Part shown: positions 29,586-38,631 of the stretch, piece by piece
Numbering within the stretch: the stretch's first letter is position 1
How the letters are laid out: each line of letters begins with the position of its first letter
From: Planctomycetaceae bacterium
GTDB taxonomy: Bacteria > Planctomycetota > UBA1135 > GCA-002686595
Direction: 5' to 3'
Assembly: GCA_011525785.1 (NCBI GenBank)
Contig: WYBT01000018.1
Location: forward strand, 1 to 47,901
Length of the DNA: 47,901 bases
Notes under the pieces: generated by a model
Databases searched by the model: none
Seen by the model: the letters and a program-made list of their open reading frames with translations, nothing else
What the model was told of the DNA's origin: nothing
Translations under genes and position numbers: made by a program

Positions 29586-29845
29586 TGGACGAACGCGTGT
29601 ACATCGACGGAGAGCTGTACCTCAGCCTCGAACTGGTCGCCGAGCTCTACCGCGTCCAGCCGCTCGTGCTGCGCAACGCGTGCGAGCACGGGCTCATCAG
29701 TCCGACCGCTCCGCACGGAGCGAGCCTGTGCATCGCGGCCTTCCGGCTGGATCGCGTGGCGACGATCGTGCGGCTGCACGTGGGCCTGGGGCTCGAGCTG
29801 CACCACCTTGCGGCAGAGCTCACGGCGCTCGGCGGCGAGCACTGA
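29585..29845 (+). CDS. CbpM-like chaperone modulator (MerR-like HTH)
   Basis: This encodes 86 residues from the ATG at 29585, overlapping the J-protein stop codon in TGATG, so the two are translationally coupled. A MerR-like helix-turn-helix region (SLELVAELYRVQPLVLRNAC, EHGLISPTAP) is followed by a helical C-terminus with FRLDRVATIVRLHVGLGLEL. Size, fold and position next to a CbpA-type gene match CbpM, the specific inhibitor and regulator of CbpA that binds its J-domain. The family assignment is by context and pattern, not a diagnostic motif. Confidence 0.8.
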   Translation: MDERVYIDGELYLSLELVAELYRVQPLVLRNACEHGLISPTAPHGASLCIAAFRLDRVATIVRLHVGLGLELHHLAAELTALGGEH

Positions 29846-30354
29846 CCAACGCAACTCGCGCCGTCCGCGCTGTCGACGCGCCGCGCGCCTTGCTCACTCA
29901 CGCAAGCGTGTTCGTCGCCGCCGCGTCGCGGATCTCGAGCGACGAGCGCTCGCCGTGCTCGTTGCAGCGCTTCGCGGTTCTACCGCGCCCCGAACTGCAC
30001 GCCGAGAGACGTGCTCGAGGCTCGCGAGCTCGAGCGAGCCGGGCGGTCGCGCCTGCGCAGGTAACACGGACGCCAACGCGCTGGCCTTGCCGAGCGTTCG
30101 CCACGTGCGGGCCGTGCGGAGCGTCGTTCGCCCGGCTGCGGCGCGAGCAGGCCTGAGCCGCTCCATCTGCCCGCTCGCGCCATCGCCCGCGATCACGACG
30201 GCCGGCTCGTTCTCGCGCCGAGCACCGAAGCCGGCGAAGCGCTCTCGCGCAACGGCCGCTTCGAGCGCGTCGAGCTGCCCGCGCATCCCCAGACCCGGCT
30301 GGACACCGGCCCGTGGGACCGGCATCGTCCGCTTCCTCTCGAGCCGGAGCCTTC
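29846..30354 (+). other. Long gap with a possible gene tail at its right end
   Basis: No complete gene was found in these ~510 bp. From about 30155 to a stop at 30385, a plus-strand frame looks coding: PLHLPARAIARDHDGRLVLA, ALSRNGRFERVELPAHP, WDRHRPLPLEPEP. It overlaps the sbtA start by about 30 bp. It has no good start codon and no recognised family. It may be the remnant of a gene that once preceded sbtA. Confidence 0.35.
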
Positions 30355-31317
30355 GTGGACCTGCAACAACTCGCCGGAACCCTGACCAACCCCACGCTGC
30401 TGTTCTTCCTGTTGGGCGCCTTCGCCAGGCTCGTGCGCAGCGACCTCGAGATCCCCGCCGGCAGCGTCAAGTTCATCTCGCTGTACTTGCTGTTCAGCAT
30501 CGGCTTCAACGGCGGGCAGGAGCTCGCGCACTCCGGACTCGATGCGACCATCGCGCGCTGTCTGCTCCTGGGCGTCGCGCTGGCCGCCGCGATTCCGCTG
30601 TACACGTTCTTCCTCTTGCGCCGTCGGCTGGGCGTGCAGAACGCAGCCGCGGTCGCGGCGGCCTACGGCTCGGTCAGCGCGGTGACCTTCGTGGCCGCCA
30701 CGGGCTTTCTCGAGGCGCGCCAGCTCGCGTTCGGCGGTCACATGGTCGCCACCATGGCCCTGATGGAGAGCCCGGCGATCATCGTCGGCGTCATGCTGCT
30801 GTTGCGCTACGACGTCGCGGGGAGCGAGCGCGCATCGCTGCGCGAGGTGCTGCGCCACTCGCTCACCAACGGCAGCGTGCTGGTCTTGATGGGTAGCCTC
30901 CTGATCGGCGCGGTCGCCGACGCCAAGCAGGCCGAGGGCATTCGCCCGTTCACCACGGACATCTTCAAGGGCTTCCTCGCCGTGTTCTTGCTCGAGATGG
31001 GGATGGTCACTGCGTCGCGACTGTCTGCGCTTCGCAGCTACGGAGCGTGGCCGTTCGCGGCGGCGCTCGCGCTCCCGCTGGTCAACGGTTGCGCGGCAGC
31101 GCTGCTGAGCGAGTGGGCGACCCCGGCCGTGGGCGATCGCTTCATGTTCGCGGTGCTCGCGGCGAGTGCGAGCTACATCGCCGTGCCCGCAGCGATGCAG
31201 CTCGTGGCCCCCAAGGCCGACCCAGGGCTCTACATTCCGATGGCGCTCGGACTGACCTTCCCGCTCAACATCACGCTCGGGATGCCGCTGTACCTCGCGG
31301 TCGTCCAGGCGCACTGA
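30355..31317 (+). CDS. sbtA: SbtA-type sodium-dependent bicarbonate transporter
   Basis: This encodes 320 residues from the GTG at 30355, which has GGAG seven bases upstream. It begins with VDLQQLAGTLTNPTLLFFLL, as family members do. Ten hydrophobic helices are visible. Characteristic stretches are PAGSVKFISLYLLFSIGFNG, an inverted second half starting near LEMGMVTASRL, and AASASYIAVPAAMQLVAPKA followed by PGLYIPMALGLTFPLNITLG. These match SbtA/DUF897 proteins, which import bicarbonate with sodium across the inner membrane. No SbtB regulator or carbonic anhydrase lies beside it. In a non-photosynthetic host it would supply bicarbonate for carboxylation (inference). Confidence 0.92.
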   Translation: MDLQQLAGTLTNPTLLFFLLGAFARLVRSDLEIPAGSVKFISLYLLFSIGFNGGQELAHSGLDATIARCLLLGVALAAAIPLYTFFLLRRRLGVQNAAAVAAAYGSVSAVTFVAATGFLEARQLAFGGHMVATMALMESPAIIVGVMLLLRYDVAGSERASLREVLRHSLTNGSVLVLMGSLLIGAVADAKQAEGIRPFTTDIFKGFLAVFLLEMGMVTASRLSALRSYGAWPFAAALALPLVNGCAAALLSEWATPAVGDRFMFAVLAASASYIAVPAAMQLVAPKADPGLYIPMALGLTFPLNITLGMPLYLAVVQAH

Positions 31318-31380
31318 GACTCGGCTCGAGCGGAGTGCGCGCGGGCGAGGCTGCAGGACTCGTGGGTATTCTGGCGCCGC

Positions 31381-32412
31381 ATGACCGCTGAAGAGAGCGC
31401 GACCACACTCCGCGGCGAGGTCGACGCCGTCCCCGCTCGCGCGCGCCGTCGTCGCCAGCTTTTGCTCGCGCTCGCGTGGAGCGTGGCCGTGTTGGCGCTG
31501 GGCGAGTTCGCTGCGCGTACGCTCGTGCCGGCCTGCGACGTCACGCCCTTTCGGAACAGCACGGTCCCGGGCCTTTCGGTCGAGCTGCGGCCCGGCTTCG
31601 AGACGCTCTACAAGGGTCAGCGCGTCCGCATCAACTCCGCCGGAATGCGCGGAACCGATGTGGCGCAGCCCGAGCCCAAGAGGCCGCGCATCGCCGTAGT
31701 GGGGGACTCGTTCGCGTTCGGATCGGGCGTTCCGCTCGAGGGCACGATCGCGGCGCAACTCGAGCGCGCGTTCGTCGCCGCGGGGCGATCGGTCGAAGTG
31801 CTCAACTTCGGCGTGCCCGGCTACTGCGCGCTCAACGTCGCCGCGGTGGTCGAGCACAAGGCGCTCGAATTCGAGCCGGATCTGGTGCTGTACGTGTTCT
31901 TCGCCAACGACATCGACGAGCCGCCCAGCTATGGACCGATTCCGCCCGACGCGCGCATCGACACGCTGAAGCTGTTCCCGCTGAGATCGGCGGGTCTGGA
32001 GGCCGCGCGTTACTTCCTCAAGCGGGCGGCGTTGTCGCTGGGCTATTCGCTAGTGCGTCAGACCCCTGAGAAGTCCCGCAGCGATTACGAGACTGGCGGC
32101 GGCGCGCGCGTGCGGGAGGCGCTCGCGCGCATGCGAGCCGCCTGCGAAGCGCGCGGCGTGCCGCTGCGGATGGCGGTCTATCCGTTCCTGACGCGCGTCA
32201 GCTTCAACGAGTTCCGCCCGATCGACGAGCTGGCGCTGGCGGATGCGGCGAGCCAGGGAATTGCCGCACTCGATCTGCTCGAGGCCTTCCCCGGCGAAGA
32301 GGACCTCGCGCGCTATCACGTCAGCATCTTCGACCAGCACCCCGACGCGGCCGCCAACGCGAAGGTCGGCGAGTTGCTCGCCCGCTGGCTCGGCGAGGCG
32401 CTCGACGGCTAG
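31381..32412 (+). CDS. Membrane-anchored SGNH/GDSL-family hydrolase
   Basis: This encodes 343 residues from the ATG at 31381. One transmembrane helix at about 26-44 (QLLLALAWSVAVLALGEFAA) anchors an extracytoplasmic SGNH esterase fold. IAVVGDSFAFGSGV carries the GDS nucleophile near 110, and FGVPGYCALN gives the block-II Gly. YVFFANDID gives the block-III Asn near 175, and FDQHPDAAANAKVGELLA gives the Asp-x-His dyad near 318-320. All four catalytic blocks are present, so activity is likely; the substrate is unknown, possibly envelope polysaccharide O-acetyl groups. The stop codon TAG lies in a CTAG that borders the adjacent MITE-like element. Confidence 0.87.
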   Translation: MTAEESATTLRGEVDAVPARARRRRQLLLALAWSVAVLALGEFAARTLVPACDVTPFRNSTVPGLSVELRPGFETLYKGQRVRINSAGMRGTDVAQPEPKRPRIAVVGDSFAFGSGVPLEGTIAAQLERAFVAAGRSVEVLNFGVPGYCALNVAAVVEHKALEFEPDLVLYVFFANDIDEPPSYGPIPPDARIDTLKLFPLRSAGLEAARYFLKRAALSLGYSLVRQTPEKSRSDYETGGGARVREALARMRAACEARGVPLRMAVYPFLTRVSFNEFRPIDELALADAASQGIAALDLLEAFPGEEDLARYHVSIFDQHPDAAANAKVGELLARWLGEALDG

Positions 32413-32616
32413 CAGCCCGTTGAAAAAATCATTCGGCGCAGAACCCGCCCGGATTGCGCCGGCTCGTCGTCGCGACATCCTCGCTGAATCCGCTGATTCA
32501 TGTCGGGGCCCGCACGACGCCAAGGCGTCGTGCTCTGCGCCCCGCCAATTGGTCTCGCTCCTAGACCCGACGCAACCGGACGACTTCCGCGCTCGAAACA
32601 CTTTTTCACCGGACTG
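32413..32616. mobile_element. 204-bp palindromic MITE-like element flanked by CTAG
   Basis: The ends are inverted repeats matching at 14 of 18 positions: left CAGCCCGTTGAAAAAATC, right (complement) CAGTCCGGTGAAAAAGTG. CTAG flanks both sides (32409-32412 and 32617-32620), consistent with a 4-bp target duplication. Weaker inverted similarity continues inward (ccggattgcgccggctc versus ccggttgcgtcgggtct). The centre is a perfect 10-bp hairpin, gcacgacgcc / ggcgtcgtgc, around aa at 32512-32533. It encodes nothing. The CAG..GTTGAAAAA terminus resembles ends of some bacterial insertion sequences (possibly IS1182-like); the parent family is not certain. Confidence 0.75.
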
Positions 32617-32770
32617 CTAGCGCACAGGATCCGGCGTGCTCGCGGAAGGCGGGCGCTGGGCGCGGAGGAGTCTGGTCGGCGTCGCTTCTCGCGGAAGTCA
32701 CGTGTAACGGGCGGGCCGCAGCGCGGATTGCACTGCGCGAACCGTGTTCAACCCCTTCCATCCCGCGCCC

Positions 32771-34450
32771 ATGACCGCCGCCCAACTGCGTCGTCGCGCC
32801 GCCGCGCGCGCGTTCTCTGTCCTGTTCCTGTCCCTCAGCGCCGCCGCCCAGTGGAGCGCCACCGAGGAAGCCGTGTTCCAACTGTCCTTGGGCGGGTTCG
32901 GCGGCGTCGGCAGCGCGGTCGAGCTCGAGGGCGCGACGTGCGTGGTCGGCTACCCGCGCGCGTCGAGCGGCCTGGGCGGTCGCGCGGCGGTCTATCGCCG
33001 CAACGCGAACGTCTGGAGCGCGGAGCAGGTCCTGCAGGCGGCTGATGACGGCGCCGGGAACCTGTTCGGCGGCGCGCTGGCTCTCGAGGGGGACACGCTC
33101 CTCGTCGGCGCGCGGGGCACGACGGTGAGCGGGTCGGGACTGGCGGGCGCGGCCTACGTGTTCGTGCGCAGCGGCGGGACCTGGACCCAGCAGGCCAAGT
33201 TGATCGCTTCGGACCCCGAGCAGAACGCGGAGTTCGGCTACGCGGTCGCGCTGCACGGCGACACGTGCGCTGTCGGCGCGCCGCAGTCCACGACGAACAG
33301 CACCCTTTACTCGGGCGCCACCTATGTGTTCGTGCGCAACGGCGGCGCCTGGACGCAGCAGCAGCGCATCGTGCCGAGCGCGCCCTTCAACTACATCTAC
33401 GGCTCGCGCTCGGGCCGCGCGCTCGCGTTGTCGGGAGACTCGCTGCTCATCGGCGCTCCGCTGAGCTTCGATCTCTCGACGAGCACCATCAGCGCCGGCC
33501 GCGTGTTCGAGTGGGTGCGCGCGGGCGCGAGCTGGAGCCAAGCCGCAGTCATCACGCCCGCGGATGTCCCCGACGGCCGGCAGTTCGGCTGCTCGATCGG
33601 CTACGACGGCGCGCGCGCCATCATCGGCGCGTGGCTGGAGAATGAGCTGCCAACGGGCACGAGCGTCGGCACGGCCTACGTGTTCCGTCGCGCGGGCGGC
33701 TGGCAGCAAGAGGCCGAGCTGCCGCGCACTGGAATCGACAACGGCGACAACTTCGGGATCGCGGTCGACCTCGACGGAGCGCGCGCGGTGGTCGGCGCGC
33801 CCAACGCGAACAGTCCGGCCGGGGCCTCGACCGGCGCTGTGCGCGTGTACGAGTTCGACGGCGCGACGTGGAGTCAGACGCTCGCGCTCGCGGGCTCGAG
33901 CACAGCGGTGAACGACAAGCTCGGCAGCGCCGTGGCGCTCGACGGCGCGTTCCTCAGCGCGGGAGCGCCTGGCGCGAGCGTTCCAGGCTTCTCGAGCGGC
34001 GAAGCCTTCGTCTGGCGACTGGGCGTCGGACCGCACGCCTACTGCACCGCCAAGACGAACAGCGCCGGTTGCGCGCCCGCAGTCGCCTGGAGCGGGAGTC
34101 CGAGCGCGAGTTCGGCCGCGCCCTTCAACGTCAGCGCGAACAGCGTGCTCAACCAGAAGCTCGGCCTGGCGTTCTACGGCTTCGCGCCAGTCGCCGCGCC
34201 GTTCCAGGGCGGCTGGCTGTGTGTCGAGCCTCCCACTCGCCGGCTTCCCAGCCTGTCGTCAGGCGGCTCGCCCAGCGGATCGAACTGCACGGGCAGCTAC
34301 AGCTACGACTTCAACGCGGTGATCCAGGCCGGACTCGACCCTGCGCTCGTGGCGGGCGCCGACGTGTTCCTGCAGTTCTGGTACCGCGACCCCGCGAGCC
34401 CGAGCACCACCGGCTTGAGCAACGCGTTGCACGCGCTGGTGCAGCTCTGA
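32771..34450 (+). CDS. Secreted seven-repeat FG-GAP (integrin-type) protein with the shared C-terminal domain
   Basis: This encodes 559 residues from the ATG at 32771. It begins MTAAQLRRRAAARAFSVLFL, and the signal peptide ends near SAAAQWSA. Seven FG-GAP_2 repeats follow, from FGGVGSAVELEGATCVVGYP to LGSAVALDGAFLSAGAPGA. Others include FGYAVALHGDTCAVGAP and FGIAVDLDGARAVVGAPNA. Each is linked by VFVRxGGxWTQQAKL-type strands, which together predict a seven-bladed propeller. The last ~138 residues, from about 34036, are the shared C-terminal domain (YCTAKTNSAGC ... QFWYRDPASPS), with the four core cysteines. It is probably an exported surface protein; the role is unknown. It lies just downstream of the palindromic MITE, so its promoter is within 32617-32770 or the element. 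Confidence 0.87.
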   Translation: MTAAQLRRRAAARAFSVLFLSLSAAAQWSATEEAVFQLSLGGFGGVGSAVELEGATCVVGYPRASSGLGGRAAVYRRNANVWSAEQVLQAADDGAGNLFGGALALEGDTLLVGARGTTVSGSGLAGAAYVFVRSGGTWTQQAKLIASDPEQNAEFGYAVALHGDTCAVGAPQSTTNSTLYSGATYVFVRNGGAWTQQQRIVPSAPFNYIYGSRSGRALALSGDSLLIGAPLSFDLSTSTISAGRVFEWVRAGASWSQAAVITPADVPDGRQFGCSIGYDGARAIIGAWLENELPTGTSVGTAYVFRRAGGWQQEAELPRTGIDNGDNFGIAVDLDGARAVVGAPNANSPAGASTGAVRVYEFDGATWSQTLALAGSSTAVNDKLGSAVALDGAFLSAGAPGASVPGFSSGEAFVWRLGVGPHAYCTAKTNSAGCAPAVAWSGSPSASSAAPFNVSANSVLNQKLGLAFYGFAPVAAPFQGGWLCVEPPTRRLPSLSSGGSPSGSNCTGSYSYDFNAVIQAGLDPALVAGADVFLQFWYRDPASPSTTGLSNALHALVQL

Positions 34451-34466
34451 CTCGGACCCGCGACGC

Positions 34467-34489
34467 CGCAGCCTGTTGAGCGGGCTGCG
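34467..34489 (+). terminator. GC-rich hairpin after the FG-GAP gene
   Basis: A perfect 7-bp stem (cgcagcc / ggctgcg) with a 9-nt loop starts 17 bp after the stop codon at 34450. There is no U-run, so it is only a candidate terminator. Confidence 0.3.
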
Positions 34490-34580
34490 CTGCGGATCGA
34501 GGCGGAGTAGTTTGGAGTCCGCGCGACGCTCGGGCGTCGCCGAATTCCCCTTAACTGTGAGTGCCGCCCTGGAGTCCGCC

Positions 34581-35762
34581 ATGCAACACGCCTCTCGAGC
34601 CTTCACCCGCGCCTTCTTCGCCGCCGCAGCCCTCACGCCGCTGTGCTCGGCGCAACTCGATGTCGCCATCTGCGCTGCCGCAGCCGCCAGCAACTCGGGC
34701 TGCCAGTTCACCGATGTGCAGACCAAGCTGCTCGCCACCGGTCAGTTCTCCACGGTCGACATCATCAACGTGACGACGACCGGGACAGGCACGCCGACGC
34801 TGCCGCAGTTGCTCGCGTACGACGCGGTGATCTGCTGGACCAACGTCACGCCCGCGGACAACAACGCCTGGGGCGATGTGCTCGCCGACTACGTGGATCA
34901 AGGCGGCGGCGTTGTGGTCGCGGTCTTCGCCAACAGCTCGACGACCACCGGTCGCCACATCGGCGGACGCTGGCAGACCGGTTACGAGGTGATCCTCGAC
35001 CAGTCGGGCAACACTTCGGGCAACGCGTCGCTCGGGAACGTGCTGCTGCCAGCGCACCCGGTCATGGGCGGCGTGACGTCGCTCACCGGCGGCTCGACCA
35101 TGTTCCGCCCGACCGTGACGGCGCTCGAGGTCGGCTCGTTCGCGGTCGCGGAGTGGAGCGACGGACGCGTCCTCGTCGCGCAGGGGCTCAATCCGCGCCG
35201 CGTCGACCTGGGCTTCTATCCGCCCTCCTCCGACTGCCTGACCACTTCTTGGACGCCCGCTTCGGACGGCGCACTGCTCATGGCCAACGCCTTGAGCTTC
35301 GTCGCCAGCGGAGGCGGCTGCCCGGCGCCTGCTGCGTACTGCACTCCGGGCACGACCAGCAACGGCTGCACTCCGACGTTGGACGCGACGGGAGTGCCCA
35401 GCGTCAGCGCCAGTTCGGGTTTCGTGCTCAGCGCAAACGGCGTCGAAGGGCAGAAGGCCGGACTGATCTTCTACGGCGTGAGCGGACGCAACGCGTTGCC
35501 CTGGGCGCCGGGCAGCACGAGCTTCTTCTGCGTCAAGTCGCCGACGCAGCGGCTGCCCTCGGCCAGCTCGGGCGGCACGGCGAATCAGTGCGACGGCGTC
35601 CTCTCGAATGACCTCGCGGCCTACCTCTTCGCCAATCCCAGCTCGCTCGGCATGCCGTTCTCTCCGGGCGATGTCGTCCAAGCGCAGGCGTGGTTCCGCG
35701 ATCCGCCTGCGGTGAAGACGACCAACCTCACCGGCGGACTCGAGTTCACGTGGTGCCCGTGA
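34581..35762 (+). CDS. Secreted amidotransferase-fold protein with the shared C-terminal domain
   Basis: This encodes 393 residues from the ATG at 34581, supported by TGGAG seven to eight bases upstream and a signal peptide (MQHASRAFTRAFFAAAALTP, cleavage near CSAQ). Residues ~20-255 look like a class-I glutamine-amidotransferase/ThuA-like Rossmann fold. The pattern is VQTKLLATGQFSTVDIINVT, LPQLLAYDAVICWTNVTPAD, LADYVDQGGGVVVAVFANSS, then HPVMGGVTSLTGG. Such domains often fold without catalytic residues, and no Cys nucleophile elbow is evident. The last ~140 residues, from 35332, are the shared C-terminal domain (YCTPGTTSNGC ... QAWFRDPPAVKTT). It is probably exported; function unknown. Confidence 0.83.
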   Translation: MQHASRAFTRAFFAAAALTPLCSAQLDVAICAAAAASNSGCQFTDVQTKLLATGQFSTVDIINVTTTGTGTPTLPQLLAYDAVICWTNVTPADNNAWGDVLADYVDQGGGVVVAVFANSSTTTGRHIGGRWQTGYEVILDQSGNTSGNASLGNVLLPAHPVMGGVTSLTGGSTMFRPTVTALEVGSFAVAEWSDGRVLVAQGLNPRRVDLGFYPPSSDCLTTSWTPASDGALLMANALSFVASGGGCPAPAAYCTPGTTSNGCTPTLDATGVPSVSASSGFVLSANGVEGQKAGLIFYGVSGRNALPWAPGSTSFFCVKSPTQRLPSASSGGTANQCDGVLSNDLAAYLFANPSSLGMPFSPGDVVQAQAWFRDPPAVKTTNLTGGLEFTWCP

Positions 35763-36198
35763 TAGCGAGTGCACTTGTCGAGTGCCGTTGACTGCAAGGG
35801 TGTTTGATTGGCGGGGCCGGTCGCTGTGAGCGGCTGGCCTCGCGCGCTTTGCAGGTGCTCGCGAACGCTGCTGTGTATTGCGCGAGCATCACAGCGCTTC
35901 CCTTTTTCGGGCCGACGCGAGGCGTGAACGGATCGTCGGTCGCCCACATGGGAGTCGTCGTCGCGCGGTGAAACGAGTCGACGTCGGGTGTGAACGGCGG
36001 AAGGGCCGCAGAAAGACTGCTTGGATCCGCGGGAGAGCGCCGTAGGGTCGTCGCCGAGCCGGCGCGCTCGTCGTGAGTGCGCCGCTCGACCAACCCCCCC
36101 AGCTCGGTCAGGACGAGGCGCTCCGAGCGCGCGCGATCCATCGCCCGCGGAGTTTCGACTCGCGATCTCGTCCGCCGACATCCATCGCGAGAGTCACC
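35763..36198 (+). other. Intergenic region before the CotH gene
   Basis: These 436 bp have no recognised gene. An imperfect hairpin (ggccggtcgc / gcggctggcc, near 35815-35840) could end the upstream transcript. The promoter of the CotH-type gene should lie in the second half, but no clear boxes were seen. Confidence 0.4.
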
Positions 36199-38631
36199 AT
36201 GAAGTTCACGACAGTGTTCGCTGCTCTGTGCGCACTGCAGGCATCGGCCGCAGCGCAGGCGATCGACATCTACGATCCCGGCATCGTTCGCACGCTGCGA
36301 CTGGAGTTCTCCGACCCTGGGTGGCACGACCATCTCACGCGACGGCGATTGGGCGAGATCGGAGGTTGCCCGACCGCGCTGACGGAGTTGTCCGCGGACC
36401 TCACGGTCCTCGGCGCCGGATTGCCCGCGGAAGGGCTCTTGTTCGAGAACGTCAGTGTGGAGTATCGCGGGAACACCTCGTTCTGGTTTGCGTTGGATCA
36501 GGCGTTGGCCGAGAGCGGCCCGTTTTGCTCGCTGGTACAGACCGTAGTCGAGTTCCCGATGTTCAAGGCGCCCTGGTCGATCCGTCTCGATCAAGGCGAG
36601 ACGGACCGCGAGATCGGCGGCGTCGACACGCTGCGACTGAACAACGGAGTCGCAGCAGGGGACCTCGTGACGGAGGTCGTGATCCGCAATTTGATGACGG
36701 ACTACCTTCCCGGAACGCGCGCGAACTGGATTCGTGTGGAGGCCGGACTGCCCGGAGCGCTCGAGTACATCGGCCTGTACCAGAACGTCGAGCACCTCGA
36801 CTCGATGTTCCAGACGCGCCACTTCCATCGCGGTCCCGATGGCGAGTTTGGCTATCGCTATGACCACTCCGACCTCACTCCACAGTCGAGCGTCGCGCAG
36901 TACATGAGCGTGTACCAGCCGAGCGGCGGCGACGAGACTGCCAGTGACGCGGTCAAGGTCGCACCGGCCTCCGTCCCAGCTGAGTTGATCGAGGACTTCG
37001 CGGCGCTCTACCTCGCCAACACAGAGATCTGCGACGTGACGGTGAGCGTGCCGTCGTTCCTCGATGAATTGTCGAAGAGCCTCGACGTCGACGAAGCCGT
37101 GCGCTTTCTCGCGTACTGGGCGCTGGTCGGTGACACGGACGGTCGCAGGAGCGAGATCCTCCAGGACACGCACCACCACAACCTCGTGTTCGTGCCGCAG
37201 GGACTGGATAAGAGTCTGGTGGCCACCTCCGCCTGCGACGGCTACGTGCAGGACGGGCTCGGCCGTGCGCTGCTCCAGTCAGCCGAGACGCGCGAGCGCT
37301 ACATGGCGCACCTGCGCACCATGGCGAGCGAAGTCGACCCGGTAGAGATCGGAGCGTGGCTGGCGAGCATCGAGAGCATGCTCGCCGCGGAGCTCGACGG
37401 CCGTTACGAGCCCGAGATGGTTGCGGCTTGGCCGGGGTTCCAACTCGACGGCTCGAGTGAGGAGCAGATGATCGCGTTCATGCACCCGAACGTGATGATC
37501 CCAGAACTCGCGGTCGACATCGCCGGCGCGATCACGCAACTCGAAGCCAACATCGCCACCGTGCTCGCGCACCCCGAAGTCGCTGCAGCGGCGCCGACGG
37601 TGCACACACTCTGCCACCAACCGGTGCACCCGCTGCGCCCCGAGGACGGCGGCGGCTGGGTGAAGGTCACGGCGCACGCGTCGGGCGCGAGCGACCTGTC
37701 CGTGCGGCTGTTCTATCGCGCGGCGCACGGCTGGCGTTGGCGCGACATGACCGACGCTGGCAACGCTCAAGACGACGGCATCGCTGGAAACGGCGTGTGG
37801 GGCTATCGCTTCGACGTTGCGCTGGGCGACTGGCCCTTCGCGGACTTCGACACGGTCGAGTACTTCGTGCAAGCGCGCCACACCGGCGCCGGCGGCCCGG
37901 CGGCGCGTTGCCTCCCCGCGCGAGCTGGCGCCGCGCCGCAGGAGTTCCTCGTCGCGCGGACGCGTTCGCCGCTTGCGCTGTCGATCAACGAGCTCTGCGC
38001 GATCAACGAACGTCGCGTCGAGGACCCGTGTGGCGACTCGAATGACTGGGTCGAGCTGGTGAACCTCAGCGGCGCGGTGTTGAACCTCTCGGGCTACGAA
38101 CTGGTCGCCGATCCCGCAGACCTCGGCCAGGGCTTCGTGTTTCCCGAGAACACTTGGATCGGCCCGCTCGGCACTCTGCTCGTTTGGTGTGACGAGGAGC
38201 CGAGCGAGAACTCGGGCGCCTGCAACGGCGCAGTCAACGACGATCCGAACGTCGAGAACCGTCCAGGCGTGCACGGCTTCCCGAAGCTGTCGCGCTCGGG
38301 CGGCCAGGTGCTGCTCGTGAGCAGCACGGGCCAGCTGGTCGACTTCGTGCGCTACAAGCGCAATCCCGAGGACGCGAGCTACGCACGCACGATCGACGGC
38401 TCGGGCAGTTTCGAGTGGACCATTCAGCCCACACCGGGGGAACCCAACGGGCTCTCGGTGTTCGGCGACCTCAACGGCGACGGGCTGGTCAACACTCCGG
38501 ATCTGCTGATCCTGCTCGGCTCGATGGGGACTTCGTGTTGCGGCGGCGGGTTGTGCCCCGCGGACCTCAATCACGACGAGATCGTCAACACCACGGACGT
38601 TCTGTTGTTCCTCAGCGCCTTCGGAAGTTGA
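36199..38631 (+). CDS. Secreted CotH-type protein kinase-like / lamin-tail / dockerin protein
   Basis: This encodes 810 residues from the ATG at 36199 (MKFTTVFAALCALQASAAAQ, a signal peptide). Residues ~25-450 form a CotH kinase-like domain: VSVEYRGNTSFWFALDQ, FKAPWSIRLDQ, LRLNNGVAAGDLVTEVVIRN, YIGLYQNVEHLD, and HNLVFVPQGLDKSL near 335. The CotH family phosphorylates secreted proteins in spore formers, but many bacterial members are unstudied. Next comes an Ig-like segment (~490-590). A lamin-tail domain follows at ~595-755 (SINELCAINERRVED, NDWVELVNLSGAVLNLSGYE, GGQVLLVSSTGQLVDFVRYK). A C-terminal dockerin-like repeat pair has GDLNGDGLVNTPDLLILLGS and ADLNHDEIVNTTDVLLFLSA. It lacks the shared C-terminal domain; the dockerin takes that place. 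Confidence 0.88.
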   Translation: MKFTTVFAALCALQASAAAQAIDIYDPGIVRTLRLEFSDPGWHDHLTRRRLGEIGGCPTALTELSADLTVLGAGLPAEGLLFENVSVEYRGNTSFWFALDQALAESGPFCSLVQTVVEFPMFKAPWSIRLDQGETDREIGGVDTLRLNNGVAAGDLVTEVVIRNLMTDYLPGTRANWIRVEAGLPGALEYIGLYQNVEHLDSMFQTRHFHRGPDGEFGYRYDHSDLTPQSSVAQYMSVYQPSGGDETASDAVKVAPASVPAELIEDFAALYLANTEICDVTVSVPSFLDELSKSLDVDEAVRFLAYWALVGDTDGRRSEILQDTHHHNLVFVPQGLDKSLVATSACDGYVQDGLGRALLQSAETRERYMAHLRTMASEVDPVEIGAWLASIESMLAAELDGRYEPEMVAAWPGFQLDGSSEEQMIAFMHPNVMIPELAVDIAGAITQLEANIATVLAHPEVAAAAPTVHTLCHQPVHPLRPEDGGGWVKVTAHASGASDLSVRLFYRAAHGWRWRDMTDAGNAQDDGIAGNGVWGYRFDVALGDWPFADFDTVEYFVQARHTGAGGPAARCLPARAGAAPQEFLVARTRSPLALSINELCAINERRVEDPCGDSNDWVELVNLSGAVLNLSGYELVADPADLGQGFVFPENTWIGPLGTLLVWCDEEPSENSGACNGAVNDDPNVENRPGVHGFPKLSRSGGQVLLVSSTGQLVDFVRYKRNPEDASYARTIDGSGSFEWTIQPTPGEPNGLSVFGDLNGDGLVNTPDLLILLGSMGTSCCGGGLCPADLNHDEIVNTTDVLLFLSAFGS

